From Aaosphaeria pasadenensis (Eukaryota > Ascomycota > Dothideomycetes > Pleosporales): a stretch of 64,000 nt of DNA. How positions within the stretch are numbered: the first letter of the stretch is position 1; the number at the start of each line of letters is the position of its first letter. The notes under the pieces are model-generated. The model saw only the letters and a list, made by a program, of their open reading frames with translations, was not told the origin of the DNA and did no database searches. Below are positions 1-12,544 of this stretch, piece by piece. The position numbers and the translations under genes were made by a program. The stretch is taken from contig JAKLMB010000001.1 in NCBI GenBank assembly GCA_022813625.1, positions 1,550,001 to 1,614,000 of the forward strand, given 5' to 3'.

Positions 1-362
1 ATTCGATAAAGATAAAAGATAAACCACACTATGTCGAAATATCGATCCTCATCAGCGTGATCAGTGTTGAAGTCTATTGGTTTTTTTTCCACCTCCTAGG
101 ACGACCGTTGATTTCCTCACCCAGTAAGATACCTCTCTAGGTCGCAAGACGCACGATGTAGCAAGACAAGATAGGGGTATTCCCACTTTCAAGTTATGCT
201 CATATCTCAGAGTAGCTACGTATTGCTATATCTCTAATAGAAAGATTTATATACTATCTTAAAATTAGGTACTCTACATTGTGTTTAGGCAAAGAACAGA
301 TCACTGACATTCCTTTATATCTGACACATAGAAGCGTCCAAACCCACCTTCCAACAAACCCA
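1..362. other. Left-edge non-coding stretch
   Basis: I see no supportable gene here. The stretch is AT-rich with short T runs and no convincing open frame. It lies downstream of the minus-strand membrane-protein gene and probably includes its 3' UTR. Confidence 0.5.
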
Positions 363-1097
363 TCAAGCATCCAATCTCGTCCCCCCTTCCTCCCTCCTCA
401 ACGGCGTCCCCTCACCAATCCTCCCCCCTCCATCCTCCCCCCCAGACTCAGACTCAACACCACCCCAAGGCAACGCCTTCCCCACCGCCTCCCTCCTCAC
501 CCTCACCGCCTCCCTATACCTCCCATACGGGCCCGGCACCACCGTCCTCAGCACCCAATGCGCAACCGGGATAACCACCGTAGCGCTCCAAACCACCATC
601 GGCATCGTGGCCTGGATGCTCACCCAGACATCGTTCCAGTCGAGGGAGATGACGCCCACGACGACGAAGTACGCGTACCCGTCGACGAGGTCGATGTCCT
701 GCGTGTGCAGGGCGTTGAACTTGAGGATGCCGAGTATGAAGGTTAGGAGGGAAGGGAGGAAGAGGGGGGTGCTGGGGCAGAGGAGGATGGGGGGTGTTAT
801 TGACTAGGACGGGCTGTTTAGTAGGAGTTCTCTTTGATGATTGAGGGGGCAGAGGCGTACGGTTAGTATTGCGTCGACATCGTCGGTCTTGCAGCCATAC
901 GGTGTTGGCGGATTTGGTTTGCTGGATGGTGTTCGTGGGGTACCCGCTCTGGGTGCGGCTGCTGATGCGGGGGTCGTGGGATCGTAATGGGAGATTGCGA
1001 TGGCGCTGTAGAAGGTTATGATGGCGAGGGCGAGTTGGTAGAGGAAGGTGTAGATTCTGGGATGTCTTGCTTGGATGCTGCGATCGTCTTGGGGCAT
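363..1097 (-). CDS. Small predicted multi-pass membrane protein, function unknown
   Basis: I do not recognise this gene. Two open segments on the minus strand join in phase through a 57-nt intron (860 down to 804) with donor GTACGC, branch-like CTACTAAAC and acceptor CCTAG, giving about 225 residues. The chosen start is the ATG at 1097 (MPQDDRSIQ); an upstream in-frame start at 1193 is possible. Hydrophobic stretches lie near residues 18-37 (FLYQLALAIITFYSAIAISH), 91-106, 118-130 and 146-166, so three or four membrane spans are likely. The C-terminus is Gly/Glu/Arg-rich. The gene lies on the same strand as the downstream-numbered MFS transporter, but 700 bp separate them. The intron choice is by eye and the start is uncertain. 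Confidence 0.45.
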
Positions 1098-1823
1098 TTT
1101 GGCATGGATGAAGAGTCGAGCTCGGCAGGCACCAGATGCGATGTTGGCAGGATGGATATTCAGTGGGCTATTAGTGAGTGAGCTATTGATCACCTTGCAA
1201 CTTATTGTTGATTTATGTTTGGGTCAGCCAATGTATCGAGACTGCCAGGTATGAGGCTATCGTGGTTGTGAAGTTGACGATACCAAGATCACAGCTGATT
1301 CTGCCTTGTCAGGTACCTCACAATTCACATCAGCCGCAGGCTACCCCGCATTCACGACACGCAATTCGCCTTTAACTGTAATTGCAGGAGAATAGAACGT
1401 AAGTTACTTGCAGAATATCAAATAGACTGCAGCATCAATGTCATAACTGCTGATAATGCCAATGGTGTGTAAGTTCTAGCCGAAACTGGTAATGCATTAA
1501 TCAGAAGTATCCGGATAGGGCTGACTGTGGTTTGATATTCTTCGACGCAAGTACTTGGTTGTCAGATGCAACTTTTCATAAATCTATAACCTCGAAGCTT
1601 CATTGGAGTTGTACATAGAAAGGTCCTTGTTTTAGCTTCTCAAGAACGGGCAAGAACTGAATCGCGAAAGTTCAACGATATGAATTTTTAATGCGGCTTT
1701 GCAACTGTGACGCTCGCTCGATCGCTCCAAGTCTCTCTCTCTCTAACAACGGCAAAGCAAAGAAGTGAAGAAACCTACAAACAAAAAGCACGGGTATATC
1801 CCCTCCTTCCCCCAACGAAACAA
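1098..1823. other. Intergenic region between two minus-strand genes
   Basis: No gene is visible. The stretch should contain the promoter of the small membrane protein and the 3' UTR of the MFS transporter. Short open frames here overlap the 3' end of the transporter in antisense. Confidence 0.5.
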
Positions 1824-3739
1824 TCAAAACACACTATCCCTACTCCACTTACTCCCCGCCCTAATCCTCCTACCAAAAGCATAGAACACAAACGGCACGG
1901 GAATCAACAGCGCCGCGAACCCGCCCGTAATACTACACGCCACGCCCGTCCCCAGATTCCCATACAGCGGCGCCACGACCAGCGGGAACGCGCCTGCGAA
2001 GCAACTCCTCAGGAACGTGTTGGCGGCGACGGCGGACGCCGCGTACAGCGTGAACGTGTCGACGAGGTAGTTGAGGGCGGCCTGGAAGATTGTGAAGAAG
2101 CCCGTTCCGAGCAGCACGAGGCCGATGCAGGGTAGGATCCAGTGGTAGTGGGGCGCGGCGGTCCAGCCCATTAGGAATTGCCCTGCGGAGAAGAGGACGG
2201 AGCCGAGCATCATGGGGGGAAGGCGTTTCTCGGGGACGGCGCGGTCGCCGGCGGCGTGGTAGTGGGTGTTGTAGAGGAGTTGGTTGTAGACGTTCAGCGC
2301 GGCTCCGAGGGAGGCGCCGATGGTGACGCAGAGGAAGGGGAGGGAGGCTACGAAGGGCTTCCAGCCGCGGATCTCGCCGAAGATGATGGGCACGCCGCCC
2401 AGTTGCATGTACAGGATCCCGTAGCAGAAGCTCGCGTAAAGGGTGACGAGGAAGCAGATTGGGGAGAAGAGGAGCTGGATGGGTCGGACGAGGAACTTGC
2501 GGGCGAGCTCGGGGATGGAGACGTCCCATTCTTCGAATTTGGCGTGGAGAGCCCAATTTCCGGTCTCGTGGCGAAGGCGACGTGCCTTGTAGACAAGGAG
2601 TTTCGGGGGGTACGTCTCGTCGATGAAGAGCACGGCAAGAAGGAGAACCGTGGCTTGCAGGATGCCGGTGAGGTATTCCGTCCAGCGCCAGCCGAGGAAG
2701 GGTTGAGCTACCACTGCAGCGGAGACGATGGGGCCTTTTGGGAAAGATGTGTTAGTTTTGTATATCTCACTCTATCTTTTTGTCCTTTTTGTTGATATTT
2801 GTTTCAAGTCGTTCAGGAGGGTCACATACCTAAGGATGGTCCACCAACGACAGCCATCGCATATCCCGCAAGAGCGATACCTCTCCAATCTGGTGCAAAC
2901 ATATCTCCCAGAACACCACCAGTATTGGTGACAGGAGCACTGGCGAAGAACGCTCCAAAGAATCTCGTGATCATCAACGTTTGAAAGTCCTTCGCCACCG
3001 CACTCCCAAATGAGAAACACACTCCCACGAACATAGGAACCATGACGGCCACCCTTCTGCCATACACTTCGGATAATGGCGCCCATAGCAAAGGTCCGAT
3101 GCCAAAACCTAGCAGGAACAGCGTGGTGCCCAGGACTGCGACCTCTTCCCCGACGTGGAACTGATGGGCAACCTGCCTCGTGCCCGCGGAGTAGGACGAA
3201 CTGGCCCACGTCGCAGACATGGTGCATAGTCCGTACAGCATGGTCGTAATGACCTTCTTCCTCATCGGCCAGTTGATGGGTCGGTACGGATCCTCTGGGC
3301 CCTCGAAATCGACAATCGCGTCGTTGTTCGTCTTCTCATTTGCGAGGGGATGGGAGAAGGGCGCCACGATGGGCCGGGATCTTATCCTGGAGAGTACGGT
3401 GTCTCGACGGGACAGTGTGCGGGACAGTGGTCGGGATACACCTGTTGATATGCCTTCGTAATGGCTCTGATGAAGGCTTTGGGGTTGCGTTGATCGCGAG
3501 TATGTTTGTTGCATTTCATAATTTGATGGACGGTGTCCGTCGAGATCCTTATCTTCGTTGGGGGAGAATTGAAGGCTTGAAGAACTGGAGCTTGACGTCG
3601 AGGTGTTGCTTCGAGTCGCTTCGAGTTCAAGGTCCAATCTATGAGGCTCATGGTATTCTGGAAGTGACTGGGTTGCAGATGCTGCAGCGTTAGTTGGTAT
3701 GTTTTCTTTCTCCATTGTTGCTACTACGGCCCCAGTCAT
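1824..3739 (-). CDS. MFS transporter, DHA1 (drug:H+ antiporter, polyamine-type) family
   Basis: This is a predicted 12-span proton-coupled exporter of the fungal DHA1 group, which includes polyamine and drug exporters. The exons are 3739-2830 and 2734-1824, split by a 95-nt intron (GTATGT...AAAAG) inside a Gly codon, giving about 606 residues. The first ATG is at 3739; the codon before it is TTG. A long hydrophilic N-terminus of about 150 residues, rich in Ser/Thr, precedes a segment DPYRPINWP that is typical of this group just before span 1. The loop APLSEVYGRR matches MFS motif A. The intron falls in the VVGGPSLG-GPIVSAA segment, which resembles antiporter motif C. Span-rich sequence continues to the C-terminus. 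The substrate cannot be read from sequence. Plasma membrane location is inferred from the family. Confidence 0.88.
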
Positions 3740-4452
3740 CAAATTATTGTTGTTTTATCGTAGTAATGATGGTCGTGGTATCTGTGAGTTCTTATACTTT
3801 GATCAATCAAAAGTCCACCTACTTTGGGACAGTGTAGGGAGGGACTCGGCTTACAAACATTATAGCGCCCCTAGTACCGAGTAGCCAAAACGTGCATGCC
3901 TACGAGCTACGAGTTGGATAGTGCAGATTGGCATTATTCTTAGAAAGGTTCTCGTTCTAGGGTTGCTGGAGGTGGGAAGAAAGAAAGAGAAGATTGTTAA
4001 GAAAGTGGTTTGCGTAATACTCGTTGGACCCTGTGACGTAAATCGCAACGTCTAGGATCGACAGTGATGCGTACTAGGATTTCTTTTGGTCAAATAACCG
4101 CAGAAACGAAGCTCCAAGCATTATAACCGCAGAATAAATGATCTAAGCATTGGATGGTGGCATCTTGTCATGCGTTAGTGATAGATTTGGTGCGCTTGAT
4201 CTGCACTCAAGACCGGGTTCGGAGGGTCCGGGGGCCTTTCCTAAAGGTGTAGGGGAAAGCCCACTTCAAGAAGCAAAAGGAAGGAATAAGCCCGCCAACT
4301 GTCCCTGAACGACCCGACGAAGATGGTTGTCGAACACGAGTCCATCAAGTGTTAGCTTCAGGAATCCCATCTCTCCCTTCAAAAGTTTTTATTTTCGGAT
4401 CGGGAATAAGATTCAAAGATGTTTTCTTGCTTGTACGCTGCCTGCTAGTTAT
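3740..4452. other. Intergenic region, MFS promoter and GDSL 3' side
   Basis: No gene is visible. It holds the upstream region of the MFS transporter and the 3' flank of the GDSL esterase gene. No repeat or recognisable site stands out. Confidence 0.5.
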
Positions 4453-5841
4453 CTAGAAGAATTCATCGGCACCCTGTTCCCATGCGGCGAAGATGTCAAC
4501 AGGGAACAAGTCGGCCAGCCTCTGATATCCCTTTACACTCGGGTGGAGATAATCGCCACTGTCGAATTCCGACTTGAGCTGCGTCGGAATGTTCGGATCT
4601 CTCAGAATTTTGTCGAAGTCAGCCACTGCATCGAATACGCCACTGCTTCGTATCCAATTATTAATCCGCGTCCTCGTCCTCTCCCTCTCGGGATGGCTGT
4701 ATGGCTGACCCGTGAAGTTCGCAGGCGCGCTGAAAGGCGTGATGGTAGCTCCGAACACGGGGATACCAAAAGCGTGGATACGGGTTACCATCTGTCGATA
4801 CGCTTGCGTGAGGCTATCATAGACTGCATCTTGTGCTGTCGATGTGGTAGCGGCCGTACCAATGTCGTTCACACCTTCGAAAATCATGGCATATTTGACA
4901 CCCGGGTGGGCAAGGACGTCACGATCAATTCTTCCAAGTGCATTGGGACCAAGACCATCAGCTAGAATCCTGTTCCCTCCCGCAGCCTGATTGGCGATTC
5001 CGATATGTCGCGTAGAGGGACCCTTCTGAAGACGGGCGAGGAGCAGATCTGGCCAACGGTTGTTCTTGTCCGTTTCAGATCCTCTCCCATCCGTGATGCT
5101 GTCTCCTACGATAACAAGGCTACCATAGTGTTGCGGAACCCATGCTTCAATGCTTGAGAGGAAGTACCAATGTGCCGCGCTCTGTTTCGCTCGGTCAGAG
5201 ATGTTCAACGATGCAGCATCAACGGCATTCCCAAACTGCCACCAGCTTGTTGTCCTGCTGCCTGGATGACTTGTGATGCTGTTCGTAGTCTGACCATCTT
5301 TCAGATATATAGTCACAGTCACTACGCTTTGAGGATTGACTTTAAAGTCCAAAGGGTCGGAGACGGCAAGCGCACCGTTGGGAATCGAGATGGAGCCATT
5401 TCCCGAAAAGGTGACCTTTTGCACGGTGTTGGGCTGGATTTGGTGGATACCGGCAGTATTATTCGCTGGAAGCGACACCGTGACTGCCGTAATTGGCAAG
5501 TTGGTGACACCGAAAGCATTCGATATCTTGAGACGGATCTGAGATGCACCCACGGATACCTTCAACGTCTGTCGAACGGTGGAATTGACAAATACGGCAC
5601 CAGTCTGGTTCTACATGGATGGTCAATAGGGATACTCTGAAGATGCCGGAAAGGGACATACGAAAGGTGCAGGCGGCAGGTTTGCTGGCTCAGTCAATTG
5701 AGGCATGGAGGCCCACGTATCGATCCATCGTCCATTGCGAGGGTTTGGTCGAATGGCTCGCTTGGTGTATGTCGTCGCTTCGTTGGCATCTCCTCTCACC
5801 AGGACCAATATGCCAAGGAACAAGAACAATAATCGGAACAT
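4453..5841 (-). CDS. Secreted GDSL/SGNH-hydrolase esterase
   Basis: This encodes an SGNH-fold ester hydrolase. The exons are 5841-5662 and 5610-4453, with a 51-nt intron (GTATGT...CATGTAG) in phase 0, giving about 445 residues. The start MFRLLFLFLGILVLVRGDA is a clear signal peptide, so the product is probably secreted. The SGNH blocks are present in order: IVGDSITDG near residue 227 (nucleophile Ser in block I), GGNR (block II Gly), GVND (block III Asn) and DYLHPS near 412 (catalytic Asp and His of block V). A beta-rich N-terminal domain of about 150 residues precedes block I, as in fungal extracellular GDSL-like lipase/acylhydrolases. The natural substrate (lipid, polysaccharide acetyl ester or other) is not determinable. 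Several N-x-S/T sequons fit a secreted glycoprotein. Confidence 0.9.
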
Positions 5842-6844
5842 CTTGACTCGGACAGATGAGGTCGAAATTCGAGATCAAAGAGCGCCAGAGTCCCGTGGAG
5901 GTTCCGCGGGGACTGCCATATTTAATACCCATCTGGAGAAACCGCCCAGATTGCGGAGACATGGAGTAACTGGAGCTAAGGTTCGACACGAAGTCTAAAT
6001 GAGGCAACGTCAAGGAGGACGACTTGACGATTCCGTAGATGGTTCCTGAGATGCTGCCGCGGCAGGTAAGGATGTTCGAGATGAACGGTTAAATTGGGCC
6101 GCATCAAGTCCTGGTTGGCGGTTCGCAAACTTCCAGGGCCGGGATACTGACGCTATGAATTTATCCATCGGCCCTGTTAGTCCATGACGCGAGGAAGAAT
6201 GATAGCGCGTTGTCGTTGATGAAGAGCCGCGGTGAATTCAAGGCGAAAAGTAATCGATGCGGAAGCTGTACAACGATGGACCTAGGCTCTGTTCACATTA
6301 AGTTAATGGCAGCGTGACTGATACACACTGCCATGAGAACATTGCCTGCCGTAAAAGACAGTACCTAATACATCACGGTGATAAGTTCTCTGGAGTTGGA
6401 AGTCGTTTGCTCATTTGGTATCATTGTAATGCTCCCCAACCAGAATCCCCTTAACAGACATATGACGTACAAATCGTGTCCTGGACGCGTTTTAGAAAGA
6501 TGCAGTGAAGTACGAGGTAAATGTACGACACGCACCTGGTCGACGTCATGCCCAGGCTCCCATCGTTCCCTCAATGCGAGTCGTAACTGGCCAATGAAGG
6601 CAGTCGGCACTTGTGGGAGGTAGGAAGCTGCTTGACATGATTCCGAAGCTTCTGGGGCGCGCCAGGAAGCTTGTGAAGAACCCGCCGAAAGGCCATCTAG
6701 ATTCCCCATCAACAGCAGGATGGTATTGCCAAACAGCCAACATCCGGCATTCAATCAATCGTTTCTTCCGTCGTCATCATTTCGTGTAATTCTCAGGCGC
6801 GCAGGTTCTTTTCTTTGTGCTTGCTCATATCCACCCGTCCCACC
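5842..6844. other. Intergenic region between GDSL and NC2-alpha genes
   Basis: About 1 kb without a supportable gene. It includes the promoter of the GDSL gene and the 3' flank of the NC2-alpha gene. Open frames here are short and show no family features. Confidence 0.5.
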
Positions 6845-7762
6845 TCAAAAGTCATCTTCCTCTGCCTTTGTCTTCTTCTTCCGGCCTGTTGACTTTCGTT
6901 TCTTTCCGTCTACCTCCATTGCGTCGGGGTCGTTTTTGTCTGCTGCGGCGGGGGCATCTGCAACCTTGGAAACGATTTCGGAGAGGAAATCGAATTGCTC
7001 GTCTTTGGTGATGGCCTGCTTGAGATGCGCGGTGCCGACGCGTTTCGAATTCTTCGCTTTAGCTTCGGCGGCAGCCTTTGTAACGAGGGAGATCATGAAA
7101 AGCTCCAATGCTTTGGCTATAGGAATGTCAAGTTAGCTACTGCAGAGCGTGTTGGAATGTTGGGCAGAAGGGACAGGTGTGAAAGAAAAATATGAGGTGT
7201 ACTCACAAACAACGACTGGGGTAACCTGTGCCACTTTGCCGACATCATCATCGGCCTGCATAATGCGCTTTATCCGGGCGACGGGAAAGTGATTTTTTAT
7301 GACGATGTTTTCCATGTTTGGAAGGAGACTGGAGGAGTCTGCGGCGCCGATTCCCTCGTCTTCAAGCTTTGGTTTCTTTCCTCGAGTGGACCTTTGTGTA
7401 GTAGATAGGTCGGGTATGTAGTCTGGGTCCTGCATTTGCACGCCCTCTTCCTGTTTGATTTGGCGAGGCATGTATGTAGTGGCGGAGGCGTAGGTGGAGG
7501 TGGAAGAAGGATTGTAGGAAATTGGAGCCGGGCCCAGCGGTGCAACAGGGTGGAAGGTAGGAATTGAGTTTGAGTGCAACGTGGGGCTGGACGAATTTAG
7601 ATTTGGGAGGGAGGGAGAGTAAGGCGAGATATGGGAAACGGAACCTCTATACCCTTGGTGCTGGGGGTGAACGGGAGCCGTGTCAGTAGCTGTAGTGGAG
7701 GAATGGTAAGATGATAGGTCGGGACTTTGAGGAGCCCAATTATTTGCGTCAGGATCCTCCAT
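6845..7762 (-). CDS. BUR6: NC2-alpha (Bur6/DRAP1) histone-fold transcription repressor subunit
   Basis: This is the alpha subunit of Negative Cofactor 2, which pairs with NC2-beta and sits on TBP-DNA to regulate RNA polymerase II initiation in the nucleus. The exons are 7762-7207 and 7116-6845, joined across a 90-nt intron (GTGAGT...CTATAG) that splits the Ser codon of VVVSKALELF, giving about 275 residues. The histone fold spans about residues 155-240: it opens with FPVARIKRIMQADDDVGKVA and ends with HLKQAITKDEQFDFLSEIV, which closely resembles the DRAP1/NC2-alpha pattern. The N-terminal 150 residues are Ser/Pro/Thr-rich and poorly conserved. The C-terminus is a basic, nuclear-localisation-like tail (KKRKSTGRKKKTKAEEDD). 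The other histone-fold candidates (NF-YC, Dpb3/CHRAC) fit less well because of the QFDFL motif. Confidence 0.85.
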
Positions 7763-10433
7763 TATTGGCTCTGGCGGTGAGTGACGGGGTTGAGTTCGGT
7801 ACAGTCAGTGCAGTAATGACTACCAGGTACAATACGTTCCAAAAGTAGTAGTACTCCGTACAGTACAGTACGAAGACCTGATCTGGAACGGGTACAGTGG
7901 GATGGGGTTGGGAATGCGCTTGTATCTGTGTGCCAGTGCAAGTGCCAGTGCCAGTACCCGTGACAGTGTTTGTGCTTGTGCGGGCAGTATGGTACGATAC
8001 AGTACAGGAACAGTACGCCGAACGGAGCAGTCGGTACACAATAATAATGTATCTGCGGCCTTACGGGTAGGGAAGGATGCTAGTAGTAGCAGCAGCAGCT
8101 CGTGTTTCTTTCTTTGCAGGGACTGGAGCTTTAGTACAAGAACTTGTAGAGATGGATTCCCTTGGGAGAAGGAGACGGAGGAGGGTTATTGGGTGAATAA
8201 GCGATGACGAGCAGTAGACTGTAGAGTGGACACATAGGATGTGGAGGCGTCACCCAGAAAAAAAAGCTTGAGCCTTAGCGAAGGGTGGATTGACTCGAGC
8301 GTACGGAGTATTTGTAGGCGTGGATGGAGGATGACGAGATGGAGTCGAAAGAAAAGAAAAAGGTACAGTACGGATGAAACGTACCTTTGTTCCTCGTGTG
8401 TGTGTGAGAGAGAGAGAGAGAGTGTGTGTGTGTGTATGTGAAGGAATTAGAGTGGGTTGGTTGTTGGTTGCTTGGTTGGTGTTTGTGTTGGCTGGCTGGT
8501 TGCTTGGTTGGTGGAAGTGACAAGTGGTGACTTGAGTAGAGATGGGAAAAGATGTCAAAAAAGAGGAGTAGAATGAGGATTAAGGCAAGGCTTATGCAGA
8601 CTACCGGAGCAGGTTGCAGGTTATATGTACGCCTGGCATGTACGAGGACGAACCCCGTTAGTCTTTGTCGTAGTGTGCCGTAGTGGAAGTGGTAGTAGTG
8701 GTTGGTGTTGGCAGTGGCAGTGGCAGTAATGATGGAGAGGGATGATAGTAGGGCAGAGGAAGTGAATTCCGGAAGTAGCAAGTGATGTACGGAGTAGTAA
8801 ATAGGGACGGGAATCTGCCTGCGCCGAAATCTGAACGGTTGCAGAGTGACGTGTGTGTTACGAGTTGTGGTTGTGTTTGTCGTTGTTGTGATTGTGCTCG
8901 CAAGTGTTGTTTGTGTTCAAGTGTGAGCCTTGGTACCTAGTGCTTGGTGGATGGAAAGGTACTCGTAGTTGGAGGTGCAACTGTAGATATAATAGTACTC
9001 GATGGTGGGAGTGGTATAGAACAGTAGTAAAAAGTATTAGTAACTAGTAGAAGTAATAATGAAGATGGGCGGTGTAATAATATAATAACAATATACTATA
9101 ACATATGGTAGTACGTGGATATAGCTATAGAGCATACAGTATTGTAGCCCTATGGGTCTATGAGTGAGTCGTGACTGTTTGGTAGCGGGGCAGTAACAGC
9201 TGTGGGAGTGGCAGGAGCTGTCGGAGAGTGGAAGGAGCGACTGGCCGGGGCTTTTTATCATCATTCCCTCCCTCTCCCCTCCCCTCCCCTCCCCCCCTGG
9301 TTCATCCCCGACGCCGCATTTGCCCTACAATACAACTTCTTCTTGTTCTCATCCACTGAAAACCTCCACCTCTTTGTATTGTGGATGCCTTCAACACCCC
9401 TGTCCTGACCTCTTCTCCCAATCGATACTTATTCATACCTCCCTGGTTTACCACTTTACTGACTACACTCACACTTCACTCATGATAACACCCTACGATA
9501 CGCAACCAGGCAGGCGATGACGATGTTCCACTTGCACTAATGCCCTTTTATGGTCTAGTCCAGATGAGTTAGTCTCCTCACGGTTCACCCATCTCGCCAA
9601 GACTCTTCATCCCTCTCGAGTCCATCTACAAGCCATCAACACCTGCCTTTCTCTTCTCTCTTTCTTTTCCCCTTCATAATCGCTTTGCACCGACCCTTCC
9701 ACTCACTCTGTTGCTTCCCTCACTCCTCGCCGTCGCCATCGTCATCGCTGTCATCCGGTCTACTTGACTACCCCAGAGTGCATTACTTGCACACACACTC
9801 GCACTGGCGGCCAATGTCGGGTGGTGCCGTATGACTTCAACGACCACGATCCCGACGACGGGGAAGGGGGGAAAGAGAACAGGCTTCGTGGTACTCGCGG
9901 GTCGGTCGCAGCGAACAAGCGTTGGGTGATGTTAAGAGCACAGCCAGAGACCTTATTTTGGATAATGCGCGCGCGCATATACCGTGCGGTTGCTTTCCAT
10001 ATGTCTTGTAATGTGTAATGCACTACACTGCATATGGACAACATACACGTGTGGTTGCGCGCGCCGCCTTTCTCCGAATCCGTTGCTGCCTACGACGCAG
10101 ACGAAGCCCGTTGCCTAAACTGCTGGTTTTCCAATCGTGGTTCTGTCGGCTGTTGAATTATGGGTGCGACCGGACTCGGAGAAAGGCTGTCTATGAGGGC
10201 CCAAATTACTTGATCTAATCTGACAACGCGATCGTCTATACCGCCTACGAAGTAACGATATTGTTCTATCTATTCTCGTAACCCGATCTTCGGTTTGATG
10301 AATTTCAAACGACCATCTATTTTGCTCTATTCTGTTCGGTTCTTGTTCTTATTCGTTCAGCCATGAGCTCATCTTCTCAATATAATACACAATATACAAT
10401 ATATCTCTTACAACCCATCTCTAATCCTCTTTT
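7763..10433. other. Long repeat-rich intergenic region, no gene seen
   Basis: About 2.7 kb upstream of NC2-alpha without a convincing gene. It contains many GTACAGT/AGTACAG words around 7800-8040, several TACGGAGTA/TACTCCGTA motifs (7852, 8302, 8788), GT/GA and GGTT simple repeats (8396-8515), a CCCCT tract at about 9280-9300 and pyrimidine-rich DNA up to 9760. It must hold the NC2-alpha promoter and the 3' flank of tafazzin. Open frames inside it are low-complexity. Confidence 0.5.
8396..8440. repeat. (GT)n/(GA)n microsatellite
   Basis: A run of alternating GT, then GA, then GT dinucleotides is directly visible. It is followed by GGTT-type repeats to about 8515. Confidence 0.9.
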
Positions 10434-11850
10434 TCAGCTCTTCACAATGCTCCCGTCCTTTTTCTTTCCCTCTCCCGGCCGGCCCTCGTGCGCATATGTC
10501 TCCGCGAGCCCTGCCTTGGGATCTTCATCGGGCCATCCATCCCTCCGTCTGACATCGAGCACAGCGGCGCGCACCCTCTTCGTACACTCTATCCTCAGCC
10601 TGACAGCCTCGTCCGAGAACTTCAGCTCATCGTTCAGCATGCCCACTTCCATCTCCCCATTCTTCTGCTCCTCTCTCGTCCGCATTTGTTTCCAGCGTCT
10701 CCGCAGATCCCCAAATACTTCTTCGGTATTCAGCTTCTCGCCAAACGTCACCCTGACGTTCTTGAACGGCCGCGGTATGAATCTTGGAAATTGTCTTGTC
10801 TCATGCATCACGTCGTCCGGTCCTTGAATGAAAATTGGCACCACATCCGGGCACGGCTCGCTCTCCAATATCAGCCTCGAGACGCCCCATTTGAAGTACC
10901 GCACCGTCTTCTCTTCCGTCTGGTATATCCTCCCCTCGGGAAATATGTGTATCCAGCTGTGGCGGCGGCTGAGGTAGGCCGAAGGCGCGGGGAACGTATC
11001 GATCCCGTTTGTAGAGAAGGTGAGGTGTCCCGAGCTGAACGGATCGGACAGATCTGGGCTTTTCAGCGACCTGTTGGGTTTCTCTGAGGGCTCGTTGTCG
11101 CGCAGGAACGGGCCGCGGGAGAGTAGTCGGATTGCTTGCGTGATGGTGGGTTGGAAGAGGCCGCCGTGTTCGGACCACATGATGCGGTGCGTGGGTAGGA
11201 GTTGTCCTAATGTGAAGAATGTCGACAATCCCCTGTGAATGATCGGTCAGCGCTCAAATAAGCGCTCAGAGGAACGTCCCCATGAGGTAGATACATAGCA
11301 GCACGTACTTGTTGGTAAAACATAGATCGTAACTCGCGAGGCCCCATCGCATGTTATCCGGGTTGAACAAGTATCGCAGCGGCAGCACACCCCACATGAT
11401 CGGATCGTCTAATCTGTACCGAGCACATCGCATCAGTCTCTCATCTTTTCCTCTCGTTGGTCATGGAGGTCGAATTCCTGCAAGAGGGATATCTTCTTCA
11501 TCGTACGTACACGGAAACATGGTTCGAAACTATTCAATCACACAAGCTCGTCAACACACATTCATTCCACATATGAATCTCTCAATTCCCAAACACCTAA
11601 AACACCTTGCGCAAAAGAAGAGGAAGAAGTACACACCTGTGATCAACCCCCTCTCCCTCCCCTCCACATCCTCCCGCTCGTCCAGCAGCTCCAGAAACCC
11701 TTCCAGCCCGTGGACCTCAGTCTTGCTGAGCCCCATGAGGAACCCGCGGCACAGCACGCCGACCGCGCCCATCGTGAACGACGACGCGAAGCGCCATGGC
11801 GCACTGGGGGCGAGTGGCTGCTGCTCCCGCTGCTCGTCGTCCGGTTGCAT
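10434..11850 (-). CDS. TAZ1: Tafazzin, mitochondrial cardiolipin-remodelling acyltransferase
   Basis: Tafazzin transfers acyl chains between phospholipids and monolyso-cardiolipin on mitochondrial membranes. Four exons fit in phase: 11850-11637, 11529-11511 (only 19 nt), 11413-11309 and 11232-10434, giving about 378 residues, the usual fungal length. The splice junctions restore the acyltransferase signature: NH-V-S-V-L-D-D places the HX4D catalytic pair at about H75/D80. This is followed by DDPIMWGVLPLRYLFNPDNM and by the DLCFTNK segment that corresponds to the conserved DICFT region. FPEGRI (block III) is intact in exon 4. The C-terminal 100 residues are charged and variable. The start is the ATG at 11850 (MQPDDEQREQ). 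The microexon makes this gene easy to mispredict. Confidence 0.93.
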
Positions 11851-12544
11851 CTGTCTGTGATGCGCTGCGCAAAGTGTGGGGGGTTCGTTCGTGTGGGAGA
11901 TTGGCGATGAGATGTATGGGAGAGAGAAGAAACGAGAAAGCGGTTATGGACGCTGGGTTGTAGACTACGGATAAAGCAGGACCACCACAGTGGCACAGTG
12001 TAAGTAGGTAGGTAAATAGTACAGAAGTAGAAACTCGACGAACACCCGATCGGCGGGCGGGCGATTCTTGGGAAAGAAACGGCCAGGTACCACGACCAGT
12101 CCAGCGGCGGCCAATTATTCAGACGTCACAGTGCACGCACATTTTTTTGGGATGGAGAAGCTTGGATCGCTGTTGGGGACGTGCTGGAGTTCTCCGAGGC
12201 TCCGACTTCCCGACTTCGTTGGAGTATTTTGTACATACTGTGTACATGCAATTGTAGGGGATCTGGACGACCTTGCGACCATACGCCTTTTTACTTCCTT
12301 GGTTTCGTGTAGGGTGTGTTGTTTGTGCCGCGAGTATACACCTGTCGCATCGTTCTACCACCGAACGCTTAATTGACTGAACCGCTCGACTCGCTGGCCC
12401 AACGGAGGACTTTCTCCACGACTTCATCCACTCCCAATCTCCGACTGGACATTCGAAAAACCTCTACAAACATCCTCCAGAACCATATACCTCCCAGTAC
12501 AACCACCTCCCTAAAAACCCAGCCCCGTCCGCCGTCCGCCCAAA
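11851..12544. other. Divergent promoter region between tafazzin and NOSIP-like gene
   Basis: About 700 bp separate the start codons of two divergent genes, so it should hold both promoters. No further gene is supported. It includes a GTAGGTAGGTAAAT stretch near 12003. Confidence 0.55.

Noticed and set aside
1824..5841. Adjacent MFS transporter and GDSL esterase as a metabolite gene cluster
   Set aside because: No core synthase, tailoring oxidoreductase or pathway regulator is adjacent, and neighbours are unrelated housekeeping genes.
8275..8781. 168-codon frame over GT/GA and GGTT repeats
   Set aside because: Translation of simple repeats (His/Thr/Ser runs).
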